5,590 nucleotides of DNA from Bacteroidales bacterium (GTDB taxonomy: Bacteria > Bacteroidota > Bacteroidia > Bacteroidales > UBA3824), in the NCBI GenBank assembly GCA_017645985.1, contig JAGCNK010000191.1, forward strand, positions 1 to 5,590. Reading direction: 5' to 3'. Numbering within the stretch: the stretch's first letter is position 1; each line of letters opens with the position of its first letter. Shown in pieces: positions 1 through 5,590 of the stretch. The notes under the pieces were generated by a model. The model ran no database searches and was not told where the DNA came from. It was given only the letters and a program-made list of their open reading frames with translations. Position numbers and translations under genes: made by a program.

Positions 1-941
1 ACCTTGCCCAAATATTCGCCCGAAGATTTGGGACTTATAAAGTTAGCCATTTTATTAGGTTCAACAGCAAAATAATCAGTGAATTTGCGATTAAAAACCT
101 TCTGCGGCGACGGGGTGAAATCAAATACAGAATGTCCCGACGACGGCTTTTTAACCTTGCCGTCTAAAAGATTGTCAATCAGATTTCTATAATGTGCGGT
201 AATGTTTGCAACGTAAGATTTATCCTTTAATCTGCCTTCGATTTTGAGTGAATCAACTCCTGCGGCGAGCATATCAGCGATATGCGCTGTCATATTCAAA
301 TCTCTGAGCGACAATAGGTAAGAATCTTTTATCAGAACCTCTCCTCTACTGTTTTGAAGGTCGTATTTTAATCGACACGCCTGTGCACATTCGCCACGGT
401 TGGCACTGCGGCCACCGATAGAGGCGCTCATATAGCACTGTCCGCTTAGCGAAACGCACAAAGCACCGTGTATAAAGCACTCAATTTCAGCGTTTATGGT
501 CTTGCGGATTTCTGCAATGCGCTCCAAAGGAGTTTCCCGGGCAAGCACAATGCGTTTAAATCCCAAATCGTCGAAAAACTTGATACGGCGGATGTCGAAA
601 TTGTTCATCTGCGTGCTTGCGTGCAGTTCTATCGGCGGAATATCCATCTCCAATATTCCCAAATCTTGAATTATCAGAGCGTCAACGCCAATATTGTAGA
701 GATTGCCAATCATTTTCTTTACAATAGGCAATTCATTGTCGTAAAGAATTGTATTGAGCGTTACATAAATCTTTGCTTTATAGAGATGCGCATAGTTTAC
801 AAGTTGCTCAATATCCTGAATAGAGTTGCCCGCAGCCTTGCGAGCCGAAAAATCGTTTGCGCCAATATACACCGCATCGGCACCGCAATTAATTGCAGCA
901 AAAGCAGTTTCGATATTCTTGGCGGGAGAGAGAAGTTCCAT
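1..941 (-). CDS. U32 family peptidase-like protein (RlhA/TrhP-type), C-terminus off the left edge
   Basis: The frame is open from an ATG at 941 to the window edge: 313 codons, with the 3' end missing. The N-terminus (MELLSPAKNIETAF, then GADAVYIGA) is the typical opening of the U32 family. The U32 signature lies at residues 154-172 (ECFIHGALC...SGQCYMS), followed by GRSANRGECAQACR at 177-190 and KIEGRLKD at about 233-240. Cys162, Cys169, Cys185 and Cys189 are candidate Fe-S ligands; three have almost the spacing seen in UbiU. FNRKFTDYF at 283-291 suggests the extra C-terminal region of the longer RlhA-like members. Characterised relatives are mostly not proteases: E. coli RlhA hydroxylates 23S rRNA C2501, TrhP acts in tRNA U34 hydroxylation, and UbiU/UbiV hydroxylate ubiquinone precursors. 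Porphyromonas PrtC was described as a collagenase. I infer a cytoplasmic RNA-hydroxylation role, but the subfamily cannot be fixed from a partial protein. The start overlaps the stop of the upstream sensor gene by one base and has no visible Shine-Dalgarno sequence. Confidence 0.93.
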   Translation of the reverse strand, partial: MELLSPAKNIETAFAAINCGADAVYIGANDFSARKAAGNSIQDIEQLVNYAHLYKAKIYVTLNTILYDNELPIVKKMIGNLYNIGVDALIIQDLGILEMDIPPIELHASTQMNNFDIRRIKFFDDLGFKRIVLARETPLERIAEIRKTINAEIECFIHGALCVSLSGQCYMSASIGGRSANRGECAQACRLKYDLQNSRGEVLIKDSYLLSLRDLNMTAHIADMLAAGVDSLKIEGRLKDKSYVANITAHYRNLIDNLLDGKVKKPSSGHSVFDFTPSPQKVFNRKFTDYFAVEPNKMANFISPKSSGEYLGK

Positions 942-943
942 TA
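939..943 (-). other. TAATG stop-start overlap (probable translational coupling)
   Basis: On the minus strand the TAA stop of the sensor phosphatase (943-941) shares its last A with the ATG of the U32 gene (941-939). The preceding bases (GAAATTAAGCAA) contain no Shine-Dalgarno-like GGAGG. Reinitiation by ribosomes finishing the upstream gene is therefore the simplest way to start the downstream one. This supports one bicistronic mRNA. Coupling itself is inferred. Confidence 0.8.
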
Positions 944-3900
944 TTGCTTAATTTCTAAACCTACCACGGTGATGTCGTCGCGCTGCGGCTGACCGTCCAT
1001 AAAATCATTAAGAAGTTTTTTGAGCTTGTCGCCAACCACCTCTACTTGTTCGGTGCGATGTTCGGTAACGAACTTCATAAAACGCTCTGTGCCAAATCGT
1101 TTGCGCTGAGGATTGTTTTGGTCAACAAGTCCGTCGGTTATCATAAATAGCTTGTCGCCTTTGTGGAAAACAAACTGATGTTCTTCAAAATCATTATTTA
1201 CAACAGTTTCATCAGTGAGACCAAGATGACGGTGAACGCCCTTGATACGCTCCATCTGGTCGGTTTCGCAGTTGTAATAGAATATCGAAGAACCTGTGCC
1301 GCAGAATGTTACGTTGTAATGATCCTCGGTGGGAACAAACCTACAGAGGCGGACTTCCATACCGTCGTAGTTTTGGTTTCGTTCCTGTTTCAATACGTTG
1401 ATAAGTCCCTGGCTGAGGTTCTCGAATATCTGTTTTGGTTTGGTAATTCCTTGTATTACAATAACTTCGTTAAGCAAGTTGTAACCAATAAGGCTCATAA
1501 ACGCACCAGGCACACCGTGACCAGTGCAGTCGGCCACTACATACACCAGCGAACCGTCGGACAGAGGCTCGAACCAATAGAAATCACCCGAGACAATGTC
1601 CTTGGGCATATAGATGGCAAAATGCTCAAAATACTGTGTTATGCTCTCGTCCAAAGGCAGAATGGAGTGCTGCATCTGCTGTGCGTAGTGGAGACTGTTG
1701 GTGATGGCGCTGTTCTGCACCTCTATTTTCTTGTAGCCGTTTTCTAATTCGGTGTTCTTGACAAAGAGCTGCTCTTTCTGCATCTCTATCTGCAACTGGT
1801 TTTCCTGCAGCTGCATAAACGCCTCGGTGAGCTGTGTTGCCTGACGTGCGCCCTCTTCCTGGGCACGCTTGAGCATAGTGATGTCGGTTTCGGTGAGAAT
1901 CCAGTTGCAAAGGTTGCCATTATCGTCGAAAACGGTGTCGAGCGATGCCTGCACCCAGTTGACACTGCCGTAAAAACGGTGACATGTTTCGTATGTTACA
2001 TTCTGGCTCGACTGACGCGCCAGCTGTATCAGTTCCAAATTCTTTTTGTCAGACGAAAGGTATGTTTCAAAATAGTTGCGGCCGTGCATATAGAGAAACT
2101 CGTCGAACGAGCATCCGTAGATGTTTTTAAACGAGTCGTTGGTCCATTGGATATTTCCGTCTTTGTCCATAATAATCACCGAGTTGGTGGAACGAGTTGC
2201 CACAAACGACATCTGACGGAGTTTCTCGTTCTGCGCTTCGAGCTGACGGTTGCGCTGTTTCAAAAGTGCCGAAAGGTCGTTGGCTGTGTTTTTGAGCTTG
2301 GCGGTGCGACGTCGTACCAACCAATAGATAAGCAGAGCACCAATCAATATATAAAGCACTATTGCAAAAGGACTTGCATAAAATGGCGGAACAATAGTGA
2401 ATGCGAACGAAGCCACCGACGACACCACATTTTCGCAGTTGCGAGCCCTGACTTTAAACACATAATGTCCCGGAGGAAGGTTGGCAAACTCACGCGCCGT
2501 GGCGCTAATCCATTCGTTCCAATCATTGTCGATACCTTCGAGCATATAGCTATACTCCATAGTCTCCACATTTTCAAAAGCCGAAGAGGAATACATAAAA
2601 CGCACTTTGTTATCGTGGTATTCGCACACAGGATCAATCACAGTGTCGGCATAATTACCGGCATCGTCAACTGAAGTGTATATGTTGTAATTACGCTCGG
2701 CGGTTGACGGTCGAAAATAGCGGAAACCTCTGAAAATTGATTTATTGTTGAAATATACGGCATTGATAATAGCATTAAAAGGTTCGTTGGCAGGATTGTA
2801 GGTGGTGGTGTCTGAGATATTGCCCCTCACAAGTCCGAGATTGGTACTGAGCAGCAGCAACGAGTCTATAACCGAAATGTTGTAAACTGTTGACAGCGGC
2901 ACTCTGAAATGGATTTTCTTGTGTTTTTCGGGGTTGGAACGTACCATACGCCAACAGGCGTTCTGCGTATACACAAACAACTCGTCGGTGAGATTGCTGT
3001 ATGCAAAATGATAGATATGCTCGTCGGGAGCAAAACACTGGTTGAGAGCGGTATCGATTTCAAACACGAGCGAATCGTCCGAGGCACTCACATTGGCATG
3101 CTTAAACAGTCCGTCGTTGACATACAGCATATCGTCAATTATCTCGATAGTAAGCTGGTTTAGATGTCCGAGACCATAGTTGGCATTGATAAACTCCAAG
3201 TCGAAATCTTTAAGCTGATTGTCCTTTGGGGTAAGGCGCATAAGACCGTCGGATAGCGAGGTGAACCAAATAGTGCCATCGGGGGCGATTTTGAGCTTAA
3301 AGAGCGGACGGTTTATCTGGTCGTACTTCCAGATGCTGGTCACAGATATTTTTCCATCCTTAATCTTGTAGTCGCAAATCTTGAACCCGTCGAACCCTGT
3401 AATGAAAAGCTTGCCCGGATACAATGAATTCACTGCTATGCCGTAGGTGCGTCCGGTGTTGGCTACTAAAACAGCCTTGTCGGGAAACACCTGATACAAT
3501 CCCTCGGAGGTGCAAGCCAATGTCAAGTTGTCGAGTCCAAGGATATCCCAGCAGAAATTCTGTCCGTGACTTACATCGTATGGTATGGTGTGAAAGCTCG
3601 AATTTTTGCCAGCCTTCTCGTGCGAAGACACAAATATTGACGAAACAGTGCCAACGTAGTAGTATTTGCTGTCGACATACGACGAAAGCACCGCGCTCGA
3701 AACTCCCTGGTTTGAGGCATAATACACAAAGGGCACATTGAGTTCGATACGCGAAACCCCGCCCGAATACGATGCCCAAAGGTTGTTCTTGGTATCGAAA
3801 AACACGTTGACTATATCGTTGACAGGCAGGTTGATGTCCTTGTCGATTTTTTGGAGATATTCGTAACGGTTTGAATAAACGTAGATTCCGTTGTTGGTGG

Positions 3901-4744
3901 CAATGGCTATCTTGCGCAGACGGCTGTTGTATGCAGCGTCGTTTACCACAATGTTTTTAAAATCGTCGGTGGCGAGGGTTATCCGCTTGAGATTGTCTGA
4001 CGACAATGATTTGCTGCTGAGCAGCTGGTTGATGTCGGTTTCAAACACGTTGTAGCCCTTGCAAATAAAGATGAGCTTGGTCTTGTCTACAACCAGCATT
4101 TTTACGCCGTCGGTATTGATGCCCAATCCGCCGATGTTGCACACCTTCTGGAGCGCGCCGTCGAAATAGCCGTACAGGTCGCCGTTTTTGCAAAGGATGA
4201 TGATTCCGCCGTTGAAAGCCATCGAGGTGGCAATTTCGCCCACGCTGCGCATGATGATGCTCGTGTGCAATATGGCAATGCCGTCGTCGAGCACGAACAC
4301 TATTCTGCCGCTGTCTGACTCGCAGCCAAATATGTTGGTAACGTTGCGGCTGTTGAAGGGAACTTCCAAGGGATAGAACTTCAAGCTACCGTCAGCCTCG
4401 GGATGATAGTAGCCTAAGCACTCAGGACCAGCCACATAAATATCGTTGGTGGGCGACACGTACACTTTTGACACAAGCTCGGAGCGGCTGGTGTTGTAAA
4501 AACGTTCCCACAAGCGGCCGTTGTAAATTTTCAATCCCGACGATGTGCAGCTCATAATGCAGCCGTTGGCATCCTCCGACATCTGAGAGCATTTTACGAT
4601 GTAGCCTTTCTCGTCGAGACGGTAATTGTTGACGTATGATGATTTGCGGAATGTGCTTATGGTCTGAGGGTACGACGACAGAGGTGCTATCAGCAATGCT
4701 AACGCCGTTATAATCAAGAGCTTTATATAGTCTGAAAAATACAT
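941..4744 (-). CDS. Propeller/Y_Y_Y-PAS sensor with SpoIIE-type PP2C serine/threonine phosphatase output
   Basis: The protein is 1267 aa from the ATG at 4744. Residues 1-27 form a signal peptide (hydrophobic core IKLLIITALALLIAPL). Residues about 30-680 carry degenerate two-component-regulator propeller repeats, e.g. DTKNNLWASYSGGVSRIEL at 317-335 and APDGTIWFTSLSDGLMRL at 487-504. A Y_Y_Y domain follows at about 706-788 (YSYMLEGIDNDWNEW; LPPGHYVFKVRARN). A transmembrane helix at about 791-810 ends in RRR. Next come a short coiled coil, a PAS domain (about 847-960) and a long coiled coil (about 962-1022). The SpoIIE/PP2C domain occupies about 1014-1266. Its metal-binding acidic motifs look intact: SGDFYW (Asp1054), ADCTGHG (Asp1072), TDG (Asp1204) and RDD (Asp1256/1257). 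I infer that a periplasmic signal is relayed through the helical linker to control dephosphorylation of an unknown cytoplasmic phosphoprotein. An in-frame TTG at 4813 would add 23 residues but lies beside the frr terminator, so I rejected it. There is no histidine kinase, receiver or HTH domain. Confidence 0.93.
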   Translation of the reverse strand: MYFSDYIKLLIITALALLIAPLSSYPQTISTFRKSSYVNNYRLDEKGYIVKCSQMSEDANGCIMSCTSSGLKIYNGRLWERFYNTSRSELVSKVYVSPTNDIYVAGPECLGYYHPEADGSLKFYPLEVPFNSRNVTNIFGCESDSGRIVFVLDDGIAILHTSIIMRSVGEIATSMAFNGGIIILCKNGDLYGYFDGALQKVCNIGGLGINTDGVKMLVVDKTKLIFICKGYNVFETDINQLLSSKSLSSDNLKRITLATDDFKNIVVNDAAYNSRLRKIAIATNNGIYVYSNRYEYLQKIDKDINLPVNDIVNVFFDTKNNLWASYSGGVSRIELNVPFVYYASNQGVSSAVLSSYVDSKYYYVGTVSSIFVSSHEKAGKNSSFHTIPYDVSHGQNFCWDILGLDNLTLACTSEGLYQVFPDKAVLVANTGRTYGIAVNSLYPGKLFITGFDGFKICDYKIKDGKISVTSIWKYDQINRPLFKLKIAPDGTIWFTSLSDGLMRLTPKDNQLKDFDLEFINANYGLGHLNQLTIEIIDDMLYVNDGLFKHANVSASDDSLVFEIDTALNQCFAPDEHIYHFAYSNLTDELFVYTQNACWRMVRSNPEKHKKIHFRVPLSTVYNISVIDSLLLLSTNLGLVRGNISDTTTYNPANEPFNAIINAVYFNNKSIFRGFRYFRPSTAERNYNIYTSVDDAGNYADTVIDPVCEYHDNKVRFMYSSSAFENVETMEYSYMLEGIDNDWNEWISATAREFANLPPGHYVFKVRARNCENVVSSVASFAFTIVPPFYASPFAIVLYILIGALLIYWLVRRRTAKLKNTANDLSALLKQRNRQLEAQNEKLRQMSFVATRSTNSVIIMDKDGNIQWTNDSFKNIYGCSFDEFLYMHGRNYFETYLSSDKKNLELIQLARQSSQNVTYETCHRFYGSVNWVQASLDTVFDDNGNLCNWILTETDITMLKRAQEEGARQATQLTEAFMQLQENQLQIEMQKEQLFVKNTELENGYKKIEVQNSAITNSLHYAQQMQHSILPLDESITQYFEHFAIYMPKDIVSGDFYWFEPLSDGSLVYVVADCTGHGVPGAFMSLIGYNLLNEVIVIQGITKPKQIFENLSQGLINVLKQERNQNYDGMEVRLCRFVPTEDHYNVTFCGTGSSIFYYNCETDQMERIKGVHRHLGLTDETVVNNDFEEHQFVFHKGDKLFMITDGLVDQNNPQRKRFGTERFMKFVTEHRTEQVEVVGDKLKKLLNDFMDGQPQRDDITVVGLEIKQ

Positions 4745-4748
4745 CGTT

Positions 4749-4756
4749 CCCTCTTT
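4749..4756 (-). promoter_or_regulatory. Shine-Dalgarno-like AAAGAGGG before the sensor ATG
   Basis: On the minus strand AAAGAGGG is followed by four bases (AACG) and then the ATG at 4744. The purine-rich stretch could pair with the 16S rRNA 3' end. It supports choosing this ATG over the upstream TTG. Such sites are often weak or absent in Bacteroidetes, so this is supporting evidence only. Confidence 0.5.
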
Positions 4757-4780
4757 GTTATTTGACTCTACAAAATAACG

Positions 4781-4808
4781 AAAAAAGCCTGAATTATCAG
4801 GCTTTTTT
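4781..4808 (-). terminator. Rho-independent terminator downstream of frr
   Basis: A perfect 12-bp inverted repeat (arms AAAAAAGCCTGA and TCAGGCTTTTTT) encloses a 4-base loop (ATTA). The GC-richer core is GCCTGA/TCAGGC. On the minus strand the hairpin ends in six T, about 33 bases after the frr stop. On the plus strand it ends in eight T, so it is structurally bidirectional. No plus-strand gene converges here, so its clear job is to end frr transcription, or to attenuate read-through into the sensor gene. Confidence 0.88.
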
Positions 4809-4840
4809 TTCAATTATTTTTCGAATATTTTCAAAAAAAA

Positions 4841-5404
4841 TTACACGGTCATAATCTCGGTTTCTTTGGCCTGCGAAATCTTGTCGATGTCGGCTACGAA
4901 ACGGTCGGTGAGTTTCTGCACCAGTTCCTGTCCCTGTTTCGACTCGTCTTCTGTAAGACCGTCTTTTTCAAGAGATTTGAGAGTGTTGTTGGTGTCTTTG
5001 CGCACGCTACGAACAGCCACGCGGGCGTTCTCAGCCTCTTGTTTCACCTGCTTAACGAGAGCCTTGCGGCGTTCCTCGGTGAGGGCGGGAATCACAATGC
5101 GGAGTATCTCGCCGTTGTTGGTGGGGGTGAGTCCGAGGTTGGCTTTCAGTATCTCCTTCTCAATTTTGGGGAGCATGGTCTTTTCCCACGGCTGCACTAC
5201 GATGGTGCGTGCGTCGGTGGTGCCCACGTTTGCCACTTGGTTGAGGGGAGTGGGTGTGCCGTAATAGTCTACCGAAATGCCCTGCAAAATGGCGGGGGTG
5301 GCTTTGCCGGCACGGATTTTGGCGAGTTCGCCTTCAAAGTGGACTACAGCGGATTTCATTTTCTCTTCCGCCTCGTCTATGTACATTTGAGCTTCTTCGT
5401 TCAT
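4841..5404 (-). CDS. frr: Ribosome recycling factor
   Basis: This 187-aa protein is full length for the family (about 185 aa) and is recognisable along its whole extent. Ribosome recycling factor works with EF-G in the cytoplasm to split the post-termination ribosome and release mRNA and tRNA. Landmarks are RAGKATPAIL (31-40), VDYYGTPTPLNQVANV (45-60), LGLTPTNNGEILRI (90-103), LTEERRKALVKQVKQEAE (108-125) and RVAVRSVRKD (128-137). Arg132 in the last block aligns with the functionally important Arg132 of the E. coli protein. The two long helices of domain I flank the YYGTP-containing domain II, as expected. The ATG at 5404 is preceded by an A-rich leader without Shine-Dalgarno sequence, common in Bacteroidetes. 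The gene has its own promoter and terminator, so it is probably transcribed alone. The gene upstream is not recognisably pyrH, the usual partner in many bacteria. Confidence 0.98.
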   Translation of the reverse strand: MNEEAQMYIDEAEEKMKSAVVHFEGELAKIRAGKATPAILQGISVDYYGTPTPLNQVANVGTTDARTIVVQPWEKTMLPKIEKEILKANLGLTPTNNGEILRIVIPALTEERRKALVKQVKQEAENARVAVRSVRKDTNNTLKSLEKDGLTEDESKQGQELVQKLTDRFVADIDKISQAKETEIMTV

Positions 5405-5432
5405 TATGTGTTTTCGTTAAATTAATTTTTTA

Positions 5433-5463
5433 CAAATATAAGGGCAAATTTTTTAAAAACAAA
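5433..5463 (-). promoter_or_regulatory. Bacteroidetes-type promoter for frr (-33 TTTG, -7 TATATTTG)
   Basis: On the minus strand TTTG (5463-5460) is followed by a 19-base spacer and TATATTTG (5440-5433). This matches the Bacteroidetes housekeeping consensus TTTG-N19-21-TAnnTTTG exactly. The -7 box ends 28 bases before the frr ATG, leaving a short AT-rich leader. The -33 box begins only seven bases after the stop of the upstream gene. The start of transcription is inferred, not seen. Confidence 0.8.
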
Positions 5464-5469
5464 ACTTTT

Positions 5470-5590
5470 TTATTGCTTGCCCAATTTTTTGAAGTCGCCT
5501 TTGAGGAATCCGTCGGGCTCCTTGGTGCTGATCTTGTGCCAGCCGAAATAGTATACCGAGCCGTCGTTGCCAAGCACCACGTTGAAACAG
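5470..5590 (-). CDS. C-terminal fragment of an unrecognised protein, N-terminus off the right edge
   Basis: The frame is open from the right edge to a TAA at 5472-5470 and encodes the last 39 residues of a protein. It contains NVVLGNDGSVYYFGWHKIS and ends in KLGKQ. Evidence that it is coding: continuous reading, codon choice like the neighbours (GC-ending third positions such as GGC, AAC, TTC, CTC), and a sharp change to AT-rich sequence right after the stop. The tail is rich in aromatic and glycine residues, then lysine-rich. I cannot assign a family, and it does not look like the end of PyrH. No hairpin terminator follows the stop; the frr promoter begins almost at once. Confidence 0.7.
   Translation of the reverse strand, partial: CFNVVLGNDGSVYYFGWHKISTKEPDGFLKGDFKKLGKQ

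Noticed and set aside
468..992. 174-codon open frame on the plus strand
   Set aside because: It is antisense to the U32 gene, whose recognisable family motifs run through the same bases. Its translation shows no domain and it has no promoter or ribosome site.
1163..1747. 194-codon open frame on the plus strand
   Set aside because: It lies antisense to the SpoIIE phosphatase domain and its linker, where the conserved aspartate motifs establish the coding strand.
1626..1910. 94-codon minus-strand open frame inside the sensor gene
   Set aside because: It reads the coiled-coil region in a wrong frame. The in-frame protein continues intact through it.
1979..2674. 231-codon open frame on the plus strand
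   Set aside because: It is antisense to the PAS, transmembrane and Y_Y_Y segments of the sensor. The translation looks like an arbitrary shadow.
4803..4840. T8 (4803-4810) and A8 (4833-4840) as arms of an alternative hairpin or attenuator
   Set aside because: Pairing would be A-T only with a loose 22-base AT-rich interior. The GC-cored hairpin at 4781-4808 is far more stable, so a regulatory switch is not supported.
4866..5425. Two overlapping plus-strand open frames of 132 and 128 codons
   Set aside because: They are antisense to frr, which is a certain gene, and overlap each other in different frames.
5441..5470. Terminator for the right-edge gene in the AT-rich gap
   Set aside because: There are A and T runs but no GC-containing stem. 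The sequence is better explained as the frr promoter.

Overview
The window reads as a piece of a Bacteroidota (Bacteroidales) chromosome. All supported genes lie on the minus strand. The organism call rests on four things: a promoter of the Bacteroidetes TTTG/TAnnTTTG type in front of frr, mostly weak or absent Shine-Dalgarno sequences, a large periplasmic propeller plus triple-tyrosine sensor of the kind abundant in this phylum, and a U32 protein very like Bacteroidales homologues. Family-level placement is not possible from this window.

Layout, read in the direction of transcription (right to left). (1) 5590-5470: the last 39 codons of a gene I do not recognise. (2) 5463-5433: a well-matched sigma-ABfr-type promoter. 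(3) 5404-4841: frr, ribosome recycling factor, complete at 187 aa. (4) 4808-4781: a strong 12-bp hairpin flanked by T-tracts, acting as the frr terminator. (5) 4744-941: a 1267-aa membrane-anchored sensor. It has a signal peptide, a periplasmic beta-propeller, a Y_Y_Y domain, one transmembrane helix, a PAS domain, a coiled coil and a C-terminal SpoIIE/PP2C-type serine/threonine phosphatase. (6) 941 to the left edge: the first 313 codons of a U32-family ('collagenase-like') protein, probably an Fe-S RNA-hydroxylation factor of the RlhA/TrhP type. It runs off the window.

The sensor phosphatase and the U32 gene share one base at their junction (TAATG), so they are probably translationally coupled in one operon. 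frr looks like a separate unit with its own promoter and terminator. The most interesting content is the sensor. Its input half resembles that of hybrid two-component systems, but its output is a phosphatase, and no kinase, anti-sigma factor or STAS partner is encoded in the window. The pairing with a U32 protein suggests, by inference only, a link between envelope or nutrient sensing and RNA modification or redox physiology. I see no mobile element, CRISPR array, tRNA or rRNA. The only non-coding stretches are about 97 and 65 bases long, and both are described.
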